This document shows, in pieces, positions 7,469-16,766 of a DNA stretch of 64,000 bases. Numbering within the stretch: position 1 is the first letter of the stretch; the number at the start of each line of letters is the position of its first letter. This DNA comes from Salipiger abyssi (GTDB lineage Bacteria > Pseudomonadota > Alphaproteobacteria > Rhodobacterales > Rhodobacteraceae): assembly GCF_001975705.1 (NCBI RefSeq), contig NZ_CP015093.1, positions 3,604,501 through 3,668,500 on the forward strand. The letters run 5' to 3'. Below the pieces are notes generated by a model. It was not told where the DNA came from and searched no databases. It saw only the letters and a program-made list of their open reading frames with translations. The translations under genes and the position numbers were made by a program.

Positions 7469-8674
7469 TCAGCGCAGATAGGTCATCGGGTCGACGCTGT
7501 CGAAGCCCTTGCGCACCTCGAAATGCAGGAAGCTCGGGTCGCCCGCGCGCACCTTGCCGATGCTCTGGCCACGGCTCACCGCATCGCCCTTCTGGACGCT
7601 GAGCTGATCCACATGGGTGTAGATCGACAGCACCTCGTCGGGATGGCGGATCACCAGGATCTGCACATTGTCGGTATTGGTGGTGATCGCCGCCACGGTG
7701 CCGCTGGCGGCGGCCTTGACGGTGGTGCCGGCAGAGGCCGAGATGTCGATCCCCTCGTTCTTGCCCTTGGCATATTCGCGGATGATGCTGCCATTGACCG
7801 GCATGGACATCTTTGCCGAAGAGCTGCTGCTCTGCGCGCTCTGGCTCTGACCGATATCGGCCACGGGCTCCTCCGTCGCGGTTGCCGCGGCGGCGGCGCT
7901 TTCGGCGACCGAAGGCTCGTCCTGCGGCAGCGGCTGCGAGGCCGAGGGCGGCTGGGGCGTCTGCGAGCCGGTGCCCGGCGGCGGTGTGACGGCGGAGTCG
8001 CTGGGGCTGGCGGCGGGTTTCTCCACCACCGGGATCAGCAGATACTGACCTTCCCGCAGGGAGTAGTCGCTGTCGAGCGCGTTCCACTCGGCCAGCGAAC
8101 GCGGGGTGACATTGTAGAGCCGGGCGATGGTAAAGGCGGTTTCGCCGCGCGCCACCTTGTGGCGGATGGGCTCAACGCCGCTTTGCATGCGCACCTCTGG
8201 CTGCTGCTGTGTCTGTGCAGGGGTGGCCGGGGCGCTCTCGATGGCATTGCCGGCGAGCGTGGTGATATCGACCTCTGCCGGGCGGATCGGGCCTGTGGCC
8301 GCAGCGCCTGTGGCGGGCGAGGGTTCCGAGACGCGGCGGGGCAGGGCGATGATCTCGCCATCACGCAGCCGGTCGTCGGGCTGGATGCCGTTGTAGCGGG
8401 CAAGCTCGCCGGCGGGCAGACCGATGCGGTTGGCCAGGTCGGTGGCGGTATCGCCGCGCCGCGCCACCGCGACCTGATAATTCGGATAGGAGATGATACC
8501 GCGATCGTCGGGCTGCGGGCGCTCCGTCACCGCCGCCAGTGCCGCCTGGCTGGTATCGACCTGGCCGCCCATGCGGCCGCGCATGTCATAGTCGAACGGT
8601 CCCGAGCAAGCGCCGAGCGCGGCGGCGAAGGCCAGCGGCGCGCCAAAGCGAAGGGGGAGGGATCTGCTGTCCAT
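7469..8674 (-). CDS. nlpD: NlpD/EnvC-like lipoprotein with two LysM domains and a degenerate M23 domain
   Basis: 401 residues. Lipoprotein signal with lipobox LGAC (Cys about residue 23). LysM 1 is at about 67-115 (YQVAVARRGDTATDLANRIG), LysM 2 at about 196-240 (HKVARGETAFTIARLYNV), then a Pro/Ser-rich linker and a C-terminal LytM/M23 domain (about 305-400). In the M23 domain the first zinc ligand position reads NEGIDIS, with Asn in place of His. The protein is therefore probably a non-catalytic activator of cell-wall amidases, as in NlpD. Placed just downstream of pcm and surE, the usual order in proteobacteria. Start 8674 is chosen because the signal peptide begins there. Confidence 0.88.
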   Translation of the reverse strand: MDSRSLPLRFGAPLAFAAALGACSGPFDYDMRGRMGGQVDTSQAALAAVTERPQPDDRGIISYPNYQVAVARRGDTATDLANRIGLPAGELARYNGIQPDDRLRDGEIIALPRRVSEPSPATGAAATGPIRPAEVDITTLAGNAIESAPATPAQTQQQPEVRMQSGVEPIRHKVARGETAFTIARLYNVTPRSLAEWNALDSDYSLREGQYLLIPVVEKPAASPSDSAVTPPPGTGSQTPQPPSASQPLPQDEPSVAESAAAAATATEEPVADIGQSQSAQSSSSSAKMSMPVNGSIIREYAKGKNEGIDISASAGTTVKAAASGTVAAITTNTDNVQILVIRHPDEVLSIYTHVDQLSVQKGDAVSRGQSIGKVRAGDPSFLHFEVRKGFDSVDPMTYLR

Positions 8675-8735
8675 CTCGATATCCTCAGATGCGCCCCTTG
8701 TCTCCGGGACGTCACGTAAAACAACGCCGGCGGCT

Positions 8736-9380
8736 CTAGCTGTCCTTGGCCAGACCTTCCACCAGCGGTACGAAGCGCACGGGGCGCAGCTCATCGTAGT
8801 CATAGCCTTCTTCCGTGCGCGTGACACGGATGAGATGCTGAACGGCGTCGGACTGCCCCACCGGCAGCACCATGATACCGCCAATCCGCAGCTGGGCCAA
8901 GAGCGGGCTGGGCGGATCCTCGGCGGCGGCGGTGACCAGAATCCGGTCGAACGGCGCCTGATCGGGCAGGCCGAAGCTGCCATCGGCGGTAAAGGCGGTG
9001 ATGTTTGCCAGATCCAGCGCCTCGAACACCGCGCGCGCCTCGGCCACCAGCCGGCGGTGGCGGTCGACGGTATAGACGCGGCGGGCGAGCTGGCTGAGGA
9101 TCGCCGCCTGATAGCCCGAGCCGGTGCCGATCTCGAGCACCTTCTCGCGCCCGCTCAGTTTCAGCGCCTGGGTCATCAGGCCCACCACCGAGGGTTGCGA
9201 GATGGTCTGGCCGCAGGGGATCGGCAGCGGCATGTCCTCATAGGCGCGTTCGGTGAAATAGCCTTTGACGAAGGCGCCACGGTCGATCTTTTCCATCGCC
9301 TGAAGCACGGGCCGCTCGGTCACCCCGTGCGAGCGGAGCGCGAAGAGGAACTGCATCTTGGCGTCGGCGTCAAAGCTCAT
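8736..9380 (-). CDS. pcm: Protein-L-isoaspartate O-methyltransferase
   Basis: 214 residues. SAM-dependent enzyme that starts repair of isoaspartyl residues in aged proteins. Motifs: [15 protein letters not shown] near residues 55-70, motif [17 protein letters not shown], and the C-terminal FVPLVEGL. The start at 9380 overlaps the surE stop (ATGA), matching the family start [16 protein letters not shown]. It forms the conserved surE-pcm-nlpD cluster. Confidence 0.94.
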   Translation of the reverse strand: MSFDADAKMQFLFALRSHGVTERPVLQAMEKIDRGAFVKGYFTERAYEDMPLPIPCGQTISQPSVVGLMTQALKLSGREKVLEIGTGSGYQAAILSQLARRVYTVDRHRRLVAEARAVFEALDLANITAFTADGSFGLPDQAPFDRILVTAAAEDPPSPLLAQLRIGGIMVLPVGQSDAVQHLIRVTRTEEGYDYDELRPVRFVPLVEGLAKDS

Positions 9381-10162
9381 GCGAAGCTGTCCTTCAGCGC
9401 GGACAGGGTGTCGTGGGCGGTGAAATCGGCGCGCATCGGCGTCACCGAGATATGGCCGGCGAGATTGACATCCGCATCGCTGCCGGCGGAGGCTTCGGCG
9501 CGCTGGTCGCCGCCACGGATCCACAGGAAGCGGCGGCCCGAGGGCGACAGGTGCGGCTCGGTGGTAAAGCCCGTGCCCTGCCGCTTGCCCTGCGGCACGA
9601 GGCGGGTCTCCCGCACGCGGTCGGCGGGGACGGGCGGGAAATTCACGTTCCAGAAGAGACGATAGCCGGGCTGCGCCTCGTCCTGCGCGGCGAGGATCCT
9701 GCGCAGGACGCCGGCGCCATGGGTGGCCGCCGCCTCGAACGGGTTCTCCAGCCCGCGCGTCTCGGGCCCGAGATATTGCGACAGCGCGACGGCGGGGATG
9801 CCCTGGAGCGAGGCTTCGAGCGCGCCGCCCAGCGTGCCGGAATAGAGCGCGTTCTCGGCGGAGTTGTTGCCCCGGTTGACCCCGGAGAGCACCAGGTCGG
9901 GGCGCGCGTCCTTCATCACGTCATGGATGCCGGCGAGCACGCAATCGGCGGGGCTGCCCTCGGCGGCCCAGCGGCGCGGCCCCATCTCGACGATCATCAT
10001 CGGGTGGGTGTAGCTGATGCAATGCGCGACGCCGGACTGCTCGAAAGCGGGTGCCACGGTCCAGACCTCACCCTCCGGGCCGGCGATCTCGGCGGCGATG
10101 CCTTCGAGCACCTTCAGCCCGGGGGCGTTGATGCCGTCGTCATTGGTGATGAGAATGCGCAT
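9377..10162 (-). CDS. surE: 5'/3'-nucleotidase SurE
   Basis: 261 residues. Metal-dependent nucleoside monophosphatase. N-terminus [15 protein letters not shown] with the metal-binding Asp pair at residues 8-9, then [15 protein letters not shown] and SGVNRGNNS supplying further ligands, and a typical [11 protein letters not shown]. Start 10162 is fixed by the family N-terminus. The stop overlaps pcm by 4 bases. Confidence 0.95.
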   Translation of the reverse strand: MRILITNDDGINAPGLKVLEGIAAEIAGPEGEVWTVAPAFEQSGVAHCISYTHPMMIVEMGPRRWAAEGSPADCVLAGIHDVMKDARPDLVLSGVNRGNNSAENALYSGTLGGALEASLQGIPAVALSQYLGPETRGLENPFEAAATHGAGVLRRILAAQDEAQPGYRLFWNVNFPPVPADRVRETRLVPQGKRQGTGFTTEPHLSPSGRRFLWIRGGDQRAEASAGSDADVNLAGHISVTPMRADFTAHDTLSALKDSFA

Positions 10163-10271
10163 GAAAGCCCCTGTCTTTCCGCCTGAATAGGGAAAGTCCG
10201 CGCGCGGGGCAAGCGGCGGAGGCCGGATCGCCCGGCTGCCGGGGCGATGCGCGCGCTGGCGTGGCTTTTTT

Positions 10272-10294
10272 GAGTATTTACGGGAAAGATGAAA
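10272..10294 (+). repeat. Single copy of the GAGTATTT-GAAAGATGAA motif
   Basis: GAGTATTTACGGGAAAGATG followed by AAA, preceded by TTTTTT. It lies between the SDR gene end (10308) and the surE start. Member of the dispersed intergenic motif. Confidence 0.65.
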
Positions 10295-10307
10295 GGGCCG
10301 GGGCCGC

Positions 10308-10955
10308 TCAGGCGAGCCCGGCCTCGGCGAGCAGGCGGGCGGCCTCGGCATAGGGCGTGGCCAGCGCCGCCTTGTCCTCGCCGGGGTGAAAGCGCATGCG
10401 GGTGGTGGTGTTCATCGGCTGCGGCGCGAGGATCTGCACGCGCGGGCCGGTCTTGACGCTTTCCGCCTGCCAGCTGCGCGCCAGCGCGATCTGGGCGGAT
10501 TTGGTGGTGCCGTAATGGGCATAGAATTTCTCGCCCGCGTGCTCGTCCTCGAAGAACAGTGCCTGGCCATGCTCGCCCAGCAGCGGCGCCATATAGGGGA
10601 TGAGATAGCCCATAGGGGTGAGGTTGGTGGCGACCGACCGCTCCCAGTCCTTCACATCCATATGGCTGGCGGGGGCCAGCGGGGCTGCGTGGATCGCCGT
10701 GTGCACCCAGAGCGCGGCACCGCCCCAGCGGTCATAGACCGCGCGGCAGAGCTGCGCCATGGCCTCGGGTTTGGTGATGTCCATCGGTGCCAGCGTGGCG
10801 TCGCCGCCCCTGGCCTTGATGCGGTCGTCGAGATCCTCGAGCCCGCCCACGGTGCGGGCGACGGCAACGATGTGATAGGCGGGCGCGAGCGCCTCGGCGA
10901 GGGCGAAGCCCAGGCCGCGCGAGGCTCCGGTAACGATGGCGATCTGATCGGTCAT
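10308..10955 (-). CDS. Short-chain dehydrogenase/reductase
   Basis: 215 residues. Classical SDR fold with the NAD(P)-binding motif TGASRGLG at about residues 8-15 and the active-site YGTTK (Tyr and Lys four apart). A strong NNAG is not visible. The corresponding segment reads VHTAIHAAP, so cofactor-loop packing may differ. Start 10955 ([12 protein letters not shown]) is chosen over an upstream in-frame start for its Rossmann start and GC-rich Shine-Dalgarno-like stretch. Substrate unknown. Upstream, 32 bp away and co-directional, is a small PilP/GspC-like protein. Confidence 0.85.
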   Translation of the reverse strand: MTDQIAIVTGASRGLGFALAEALAPAYHIVAVARTVGGLEDLDDRIKARGGDATLAPMDITKPEAMAQLCRAVYDRWGGAALWVHTAIHAAPLAPASHMDVKDWERSVATNLTPMGYLIPYMAPLLGEHGQALFFEDEHAGEKFYAHYGTTKSAQIALARSWQAESVKTGPRVQILAPQPMNTTTRMRFHPGEDKAALATPYAEAARLLAEAGLA

Positions 10956-10987
10956 GCCCGCCCCATTGCCGCGCCCGGTGCGCTTTG

Positions 10988-11251
10988 TCAACGCGTGCCC
11001 GGCAGCTCCAGCCAGGCGGCCTTGCTGCCCCGTGCCAGCGCGATGCGTCCGGTGTCGATGGCGACGACCCGCAGACCGGCCACGCGGTCGCCGACGCTGA
11101 CGGTCTCGGTGCGCCCGCCGGGCAGGCGGATCAGCGCTTCGGGGGCGCTGTCCTTGCCGAAGGTGCCCAGCAGCAGCGGGCCGCGATTGGGGATGCGGGC
11201 GGAGGTGGTCGCGCTTTGCGCGACGGCCTGAGGGGTTTGTGCCTGTGCCAT
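10988..11251 (-). CDS. Small protein resembling the PilP/GspC homology region
   Basis: 87 residues. After a low-complexity start rich in Ala, Gln and Thr, the body reads RGPLLLGTFGKDSAPEALIR, then a Val-Ser-Val-Gly-Asp-Arg stretch and RVVAIDTGRIALARG. This is the beta-rich pattern of the pilus/type II secretion PilP/GspC homology domain (short strands with a GDRV turn). There is no signal peptide or membrane helix and no pilus genes nearby, so function is unassigned. Co-directional with the SDR gene. Confidence 0.6.
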   Translation of the reverse strand: MAQAQTPQAVAQSATTSARIPNRGPLLLGTFGKDSAPEALIRLPGGRTETVSVGDRVAGLRVVAIDTGRIALARGSKAAWLELPGTR

Positions 11252-11405
11252 GATGGCGCGTGTCTCATGCGTTGTTGCAAATGGAGACAGGCGGATATTG
11301 GGTCGCCGGGTTACAGAAAATAGCGCCGCTGGTCACGGTCGCGTGTATGGCGGGAAGTGGCTTAGAGAGATTTCACGGTAAGCGCAGTGGCGCCGATTGG
11401 GACCA

Positions 11406-11963
11406 TTAGAGGTGCGGTCTGATATCTTGCCCAGTAGCCGCATAGATATCGAGAAGGCGGTCGAAAGAGATCCCCGTCTTCTGAACGGCGGCAATCGGTC
11501 CCTCATGAGCTTCAAGTCGGGGACGCAACCTGCCGCCTTGCGGGATCATATCACAGGGCACGGGGGCGTCGGTGTCGAAGGTTGGCAGTGCGTTGGAAAG
11601 CCAGGAAAAGGCTCCGGTGAATGTACCGGCAGAGGTTTCTTCTTCAAGATATCTCTGGAAAGACTCTTGCGACAGGCTGCCCCAGACACCAAAGTGGAAC
11701 ACCTGCTCGCTAAAACGGATCGGTAGTGGAAGAACGCATCGGACAAGGTGGTCATCTCCACAGCAGCAGACGTCCGGGGTCAGGAAGTCGTTGCCAACCT
11801 TCATGGCTTCGACGCCTCGCTCCAGGCGGTTGCCATGCGGCCAAATGTCGGGGTGGTCCATGGAGATGTCGAAGACGCCGGAAAACGTCTTTCCGCAGCA
11901 TGGGCAGGCGCGGCGGGCATTGTTGAAGCGCCGCCAGCGTCCGTCCAGCCAAAGCAAGTTCAT
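11406..11963 (-). CDS. DUF2199 domain-containing protein
   Basis: 185 residues. An early CPCCGKTF zinc-ribbon-like motif (about residues 22-29) is followed by HPDIWP, NDFLTPDVCCCGDDH and FHFGVWGSLSQESF. This is the cysteine and Trp pattern of DUF2199 proteins, whose function is not established. The start ATG at 11963 overlaps the purF stop (ATGA), so it is probably the last gene of the purF transcript. Base composition is visibly less GC-biased than the neighbours, suggesting later acquisition. Confidence 0.8.
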   Translation of the reverse strand: MNLLWLDGRWRRFNNARRACPCCGKTFSGVFDISMDHPDIWPHGNRLERGVEAMKVGNDFLTPDVCCCGDDHLVRCVLPLPIRFSEQVFHFGVWGSLSQESFQRYLEEETSAGTFTGAFSWLSNALPTFDTDAPVPCDMIPQGGRLRPRLEAHEGPIAAVQKTGISFDRLLDIYAATGQDIRPHL

Positions 11964-13444
11964 TCCGCAGCGGTCTTGAGCTTGAAGCCCTTCTCGATCA
12001 TGTCCGCCGGCTCCACCGGGTATTCGCCCGAGAAGCAGGCGTCGCAATATTGTGGCGCCTTGTCGTTGCGGCCCTCGGCCTCGCCGGCGGCGCGGTAGAG
12101 CCCGTCGAGCGAGATGAATTTCAGCGAGTCGACGCCGAGATGCTCGCACATCTCGTCCTCGGACATGGTTGCCGCCAGCAGCTTCTCGCGCTGCGGCGTA
12201 TCGACGCCGTAGAAACACGGCCAGGCGGTGGGCGGCGAGGCGATGCGGAAATGCACCTCTGCCGCGCCGGCATCGAGGATCATTTCCTTGATCTTGCGCG
12301 AGGTGGTGCCGCGCACCACCGAATCGTCGACCAGAATGACCCGCTTGCCCTTGATCAGCGCGCGGTTGACGTTGAGCTTGAGCCGAACGCCCATGTTGCG
12401 GATCTGCTCGGTGGGCTCGATGAAGGTGCGGCCCATATACTGGTTGCGGATGATCCCCATGCCATAGGGGATGCCGCTCTCATGCGCATAGCCGATGGCG
12501 GCCGGCGTGCCGCTGTCGGGCACCGGGCAGACCAGATCCGCCTCCACCGGCGCCTCGCGGGCCAGCTCCACACCGATCTGGCGGCGCGTCTCATAGACCG
12601 AGCGGCCGCCGATGATCGAATCGGGGCGCGAGAAATAGACATGTTCGAAGATGCAGAAGCGCGATTTGCGGCTGCGGAAGGGGCGGGTGCTTTCGACGCC
12701 CTCATCGGTGATCACCACCATCTCGCCCGGCTCGATCTCGCGCACATATTCGGCGCCGATGATGTCAAGTGCGCAGGTCTCCGAGCTCAGGCACCAGCCG
12801 TCGCCGATCTTGCCCAGCACCAGCGGACGCACGCCGAGCGCGTCACGCACGCCGATCAGCTTGGTGCGGGTCATGGCGACGACGGAAAACGCCCCCTCGA
12901 CGCGGCGCAGCGCGTCTTCCATGCGCGAGGGGATATCGCGCTGAAGGCTCCGCGCCATCAGATGGATGATGCATTCGCTGTCCGAAGAGCTCTGGAAGAT
13001 CGAGCCGCGCTCGATTAGCTCGCGGCGCAGCGCCTCGGCATTGGTGATATTGCCGTTATGGGCAATCGCCGCGCCGCCCATGGAGAACTCGCCGAAGAAG
13101 GGCTGCACGTCGCGGATCGCGGCGCCCTTGGAGCCGGCGGTGGAATAGCGCACATGGCCGATGGCCAGCGCCCCGGGCAGGGTTTCCATCAGCGACTGCT
13201 TGGTGAAATTGTCGCGCACATAGCCGAAGCGGCGGGCGGAGTTGAACCCCTCGCCGGGCGCGTAGGAGACGATGCCGCCGGCCTCCTGGCCGCGATGTTG
13301 CAGCGCGTGCAGCCCGAGGGCCACGAAATTCGCCGCATCGGTCACACCGATGACACCGAAGATCCCGCATTCTTCATGCAGCTTGTCCCCCTCGATTGCG
13401 TCGAAATCGAAGGGATGGGCGGGTGGCATCTGGCGCTCGGACAA
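11960..13444 (-). CDS. purF: Amidophosphoribosyltransferase
   Basis: 494 residues. First committed step of purine synthesis: PRPP plus glutamine gives phosphoribosylamine. N-terminal class II glutaminase domain with the nucleophile Cys in EECGIFGVIG at about residue 26, so a propeptide of about 25 residues is removed. C-terminal phosphoribosyltransferase domain with VILVDDSVVRGTTS and VCPVPDSGTPAA. Two starts are possible: TTG at 13444, which has GGAG about 7 bases upstream, and ATG at 13429. The upstream start is listed. cvpA and radA follow upstream on the same strand. Confidence 0.94.
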   Translation of the reverse strand: MSERQMPPAHPFDFDAIEGDKLHEECGIFGVIGVTDAANFVALGLHALQHRGQEAGGIVSYAPGEGFNSARRFGYVRDNFTKQSLMETLPGALAIGHVRYSTAGSKGAAIRDVQPFFGEFSMGGAAIAHNGNITNAEALRRELIERGSIFQSSSDSECIIHLMARSLQRDIPSRMEDALRRVEGAFSVVAMTRTKLIGVRDALGVRPLVLGKIGDGWCLSSETCALDIIGAEYVREIEPGEMVVITDEGVESTRPFRSRKSRFCIFEHVYFSRPDSIIGGRSVYETRRQIGVELAREAPVEADLVCPVPDSGTPAAIGYAHESGIPYGMGIIRNQYMGRTFIEPTEQIRNMGVRLKLNVNRALIKGKRVILVDDSVVRGTTSRKIKEMILDAGAAEVHFRIASPPTAWPCFYGVDTPQREKLLAATMSEDEMCEHLGVDSLKFISLDGLYRAAGEAEGRNDKAPQYCDACFSGEYPVEPADMIEKGFKLKTAAE

Positions 13445-13616
13445 GGGCAGCTCCGAATCCGGTATTGGGGAAGTCGCCTCCTCATACTGACATGACGAGG
13501 GTATGTCACGGAAGGATCACATTGGCCCGCTGCATTGCAGCGTTGCATTTGTGTCAGCCGCGATCCGGAGGTGGGGGGCATCGGCCCGTAAATCAAGGGG
13601 ACGCGGCTATATCAAA

Positions 13617-13648
13617 GAAAAACGCGCCCGGAAGATCCGCGCGCGTTT
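13617..13648 (-). terminator. Terminator after cvpA
   Basis: AAACGCGC / GCGCGTTT stem with a 13-base loop. On the minus strand the stem runs into a TTTTT tract. It is 25 bp beyond the cvpA stop, separating cvpA from purF. Confidence 0.75.
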
Positions 13649-13672
13649 CGTGATCCGGATCGGAGCCGGAGA

Positions 13673-14245
13673 TCAGGCGTCGTTGCCGGCGGGGGCCTGG
13701 CAGACCGAGACGAGCTGCTCGTATTGCCGGGTGATCCAGCCGAGCGCCTGTTCGGGATTCTGCTCTTCGATCCGGTCGGTGAAGCGCGAGAACACCGCCG
13801 CCGAGCGGGAATCGTCGATCATCGCGATATCCTGCGCGGTGATCACCGTGTCGTAGACGAAAAACGCGATGGCGACGAGCAGGATGCCCCGCGCCACGCC
13901 GAAGAGAAAGCCCAGGCCCTGGTCAAGCCCGCCGAGCGCCGAGCGCTGCACCAGGCTGGAAAAGACCGGCGTGAAGAGCGAGATCACCACCAGCGCCAGC
14001 GCCAGCACCGCGGCAAAGGCGGCGATCAGCGACAGCTCGCAGCTGTCGGTGAGGAACTCGCCGATCACCGGCACTTCCTTGACCAGCGGCTGTACCTGCG
14101 GTGCGAAGACATAGGCCAGAAACGCCGCCGCGACCCAGCCGGCGATGGCCAGCGTCTCGCGCACGATGCCGCGCGAATAGGCCAGCAGCGCCGAGAGCAC
14201 GATGACCACGGCCACCACGCCGTCCACTATAGTGAAACCTTCCAT
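13673..14245 (-). CDS. cvpA: CvpA family membrane protein
   Basis: 190 residues with four hydrophobic segments (about 5-25, 30-48, 70-92 and 108-130). The CvpA pattern VDGVVAVVIVLSALLAYSRG is followed by FVYDTVITAQDI. CvpA proteins are inner-membrane proteins linked to colicin V production and envelope stress, often next to purF, as here. 39 bp after radA. Confidence 0.9.
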   Translation of the reverse strand: MEGFTIVDGVVAVVIVLSALLAYSRGIVRETLAIAGWVAAAFLAYVFAPQVQPLVKEVPVIGEFLTDSCELSLIAAFAAVLALALVVISLFTPVFSSLVQRSALGGLDQGLGFLFGVARGILLVAIAFFVYDTVITAQDIAMIDDSRSAAVFSRFTDRIEEQNPEQALGWITRQYEQLVSVCQAPAGNDA

Positions 14246-14284
14246 CCGTTCCCGTCCCTTGCCGATCCTGTCTGCCCGCGCGCC

Positions 14285-15649
14285 TCAGCCGGCGCCGAAT
14301 ACCTCGCCCACCACGCTGGCCAGATCGGCCATTTCGGTGAGCGTCATGTCGCCACTCTTGGCCTTTCCACCCTTCGGGAGAATGGCCGTGGAGAAACCAA
14401 GTTTTTGCGCCTCTTTCAACCGGTTTTCGGTCTGGCCCACCGGGCGCAGCGCGCCGGAGAGGCTGATTTCGCCGAATACCACGGTTTCCGGCGGCAAGGC
14501 CACATCCTCGCGCGCCGACAAGAGCGCCGCCGCCACCGCCAGATCCGCCGCCGGCTCGCCGACCTTCATGCCGCCGGCGACATTGAGGTAGACGTCGAGC
14601 CCGGCAAAGGGGATGCCGCAGCGCGCCTCCAGCACTGCGAGGATCATCGCCAGCCGCCCGCCGTCCCAGCCCACCACCGTGCGGCGCGGCTGCGAATGCG
14701 GCGAGGGGGCGACAAGCGCCTGAAATTCCACCAGCACCGGGCGCGTGCCCTCGATGCCGGAAAACACCACCGAGCCCGGGGCGGGCGTGCCGCGCTCCGA
14801 CAGGAACAGCGCCGAGGGGTTGCCGACCTCCGACAGCCCCGCGCCGGTCATCTCGAAGACGCCGATCTCGTCGGCGGGGCCGAAGCGGTTCTTGACCGAG
14901 CGCAGAATGCGGAACTGATGGCCGCGCTCGCCTTCGAAATAGAGCACCGTGTCGACCATGTGCTCGACCACGCGGGGGCCGGCGATCTGGCCGTCCTTGG
15001 TGACATGGCCCACCATGATCACCGATGTATTCCGTTTTTTCGCAAAGCTCGTCAGCTCATGGGCGGCGGCGCGCACCTGTCCCACCGAGCCGGGGGCAGA
15101 GCCCACATTGTCCGCCCACATGGTCTGGATCGAATCGACGATGGCGAGCGCCGGCTTTTCCTGCTCCAGCGTGGTGAGGATGTCGCGCAGATTGGTCTCG
15201 GCGGCGAGTTTCACGGGCGCCTGTGCCAGATCCAGCCGCTGTGCGCGCATGCGCACCTGGGCGCTGGCCTCTTCGCCGCTGGCATAGATCACCTTGAGCC
15301 CGGCATTGGCAAAGGCCGCCGCCGCCTGCAACAGCAGCGTCGATTTGCCGATGCCGGGATCGCCGCCCACAAGGATGGCGGAGCCCGGCACCAGCCCGCC
15401 GCCCAGCACCCGGTCGAGCTCGCCGATGCCGCAGGCGGTGCGCGGCGGCGGGGCCTCGGGATGGCTGAGATCGGTGAGCTTGGCGGCGCGGCCTTTGGCT
15501 TGGCCCAGCGTCTTGCCCGCGGGCCCGTCCGAGAGGGGCGCCTCTTCGACGATGGTGTTCCACTCGCCGCAGGCCTCGCAGCGCCCCGACCATTTCGAAG
15601 TGCTGTTGCCGCAGGACTGACAGACGAAATTCGAGGATGCGCGCGCCAT
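14285..15649 (-). CDS. radA: DNA repair protein RadA
   Basis: 454 residues, the usual RadA length. N-terminal zinc finger (CQSCGNSTSKWSGRCEACGE, about residues 9-28), Walker A GGDPGIGKST near residue 98, the RadA-specific KNRFG motif (VKNRFGPADEIG) and a C-terminal Lon-protease-like domain. RadA is a hexameric ATPase that promotes branch migration in recombination. Start 15649 (MARASSNFVCQ) fits the family. A frame extends upstream without homology. Confidence 0.95.
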   Translation of the reverse strand: MARASSNFVCQSCGNSTSKWSGRCEACGEWNTIVEEAPLSDGPAGKTLGQAKGRAAKLTDLSHPEAPPPRTACGIGELDRVLGGGLVPGSAILVGGDPGIGKSTLLLQAAAAFANAGLKVIYASGEEASAQVRMRAQRLDLAQAPVKLAAETNLRDILTTLEQEKPALAIVDSIQTMWADNVGSAPGSVGQVRAAAHELTSFAKKRNTSVIMVGHVTKDGQIAGPRVVEHMVDTVLYFEGERGHQFRILRSVKNRFGPADEIGVFEMTGAGLSEVGNPSALFLSERGTPAPGSVVFSGIEGTRPVLVEFQALVAPSPHSQPRRTVVGWDGGRLAMILAVLEARCGIPFAGLDVYLNVAGGMKVGEPAADLAVAAALLSAREDVALPPETVVFGEISLSGALRPVGQTENRLKEAQKLGFSTAILPKGGKAKSGDMTLTEMADLASVVGEVFGAG

Positions 15650-15693
15650 GCCGCCTTCTAGGCCCGCGCGACCGCCGGGCGCAAGCGTCTGGC

Positions 15694-15715
15694 TTTCATC
15701 TTTCCGCAAATACTC
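15694..15715 (-). repeat. Single copy of the GAGTATTT-GAAAGATGAA motif
   Basis: The minus strand reads GAGTATTTGCGGAAAGATGA then AA, again preceded by TTTTT. It lies between the end of the membrane protein gene at 15774 and the radA start. Confidence 0.65.
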
Positions 15716-15773
15716 AAAAAGGACGCGACGCTCTGGCCGGGCGCACCCTCAGGTCTTGGCACTGGCCCCAGGC

Positions 15774-16610
15774 CTATTCCGCCGCCCGGCGCGAGAGCAT
15801 GGCGACGATGCGGTCGTCCCGGGGTTCAGCGTCGCTCTCCTCGAAATCGCGGTTGCTGACCCAGCCTGAGGGCTCCTCCGCTTCGGGTTCGGCCTTTGCC
15901 GCTTCGGGAACGATCTCGGGCAGGATTTCCTCCAGCTCCTCGCAGAGCCGGGCGAGCTGCGCCTCGGCCACGTCCTCCTCGAGCTCGACGCGCATATGCC
16001 ATTGCCGCATTTCGGTGGCGATGCGCTTGGCCTCTTCGAGCCTGGTGTTGAAATCCTCGATCTCCTGCTGCCGTGCGGTCAGGAAATCGCGCGCCCGCTG
16101 CACGTTGCTGTCGGAATAGACCTGCGCCAGCTCGCGCGAGATATGGCTCATCTGCGCCGCCACCTCGAGCACCGAGGGTTCGAGATCGGCGAGATCGGGG
16201 TGATCGCGCAGGAAGGCGATGCGCTCGCGCACCGAGTCGAATTCCGAGCCCATGGTGAAGACGCCGTCGCGGTCGGCGCGGTGGGCCGCGGCATAGGCGC
16301 GGGCCACATCCTTCATGCCGATATGAAAACGCCGATGCGAGGTCTCCAGCGCCATCATGCGGGCATTGGCGGGCAGGAAGAACAGCAGCCCGCAGGCCAG
16401 CGCCGTGAGGCCGAGCTGCACATAGATGCCCGCCTCGGGCAGCAGCGTGTCGCCGAATTGCAGCGGCAGGGTGAGCCATGGCGCATATCCCAGCGCGCAG
16501 GCGGCGGTATAGGCGGAAAGCCCCAGTGCCAGTGACAGAATCGCCATGAGGGCCAGGCGCTGCATGAGAAATTGCACGAGCTGACCCGTCGCGCGCAGAT
16601 GCGTGATCAT
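15774..16610 (-). CDS. Membrane protein with two TM helices and a cytoplasmic coiled coil
   Basis: 278 residues. Two transmembrane segments at about residues 18-45 and 60-82, then a mostly helical cytoplasmic region (about 85-240) rich in Glu, Arg and Ala with coiled-coil character, ending in an acidic tail. Start 16610 is preceded by GGGGGG. Proteins of this layout in Rhodobacterales have been loosely labelled DNA repair protein, but nothing in the sequence supports that. Function unknown. Confidence 0.72.
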   Translation of the reverse strand: MITHLRATGQLVQFLMQRLALMAILSLALGLSAYTAACALGYAPWLTLPLQFGDTLLPEAGIYVQLGLTALACGLLFFLPANARMMALETSHRRFHIGMKDVARAYAAAHRADRDGVFTMGSEFDSVRERIAFLRDHPDLADLEPSVLEVAAQMSHISRELAQVYSDSNVQRARDFLTARQQEIEDFNTRLEEAKRIATEMRQWHMRVELEEDVAEAQLARLCEELEEILPEIVPEAAKAEPEAEEPSGWVSNRDFEESDAEPRDDRIVAMLSRRAAE

Positions 16611-16766
16611 CAAAATGCCCCCCGGCAATTCACCCACGTCAAAACAGACGATGGCAAGAATACGCCGAAGCCGCCTCATTTACATAGACTTTTTTCCAAA
16701 CACCCCGTCAGGCGCGGTGTGGCGGCCTAATGGACGGGGATTCGCGCGGTTGTTTCCGATGCGGCA

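Noticed and set aside
13724-15661. Open frame of 645 codons antisense to cvpA and radA
   Set aside because: Composition is typical of GC-rich shadow frames. RadA and CvpA motifs on the minus strand account for the sequence.
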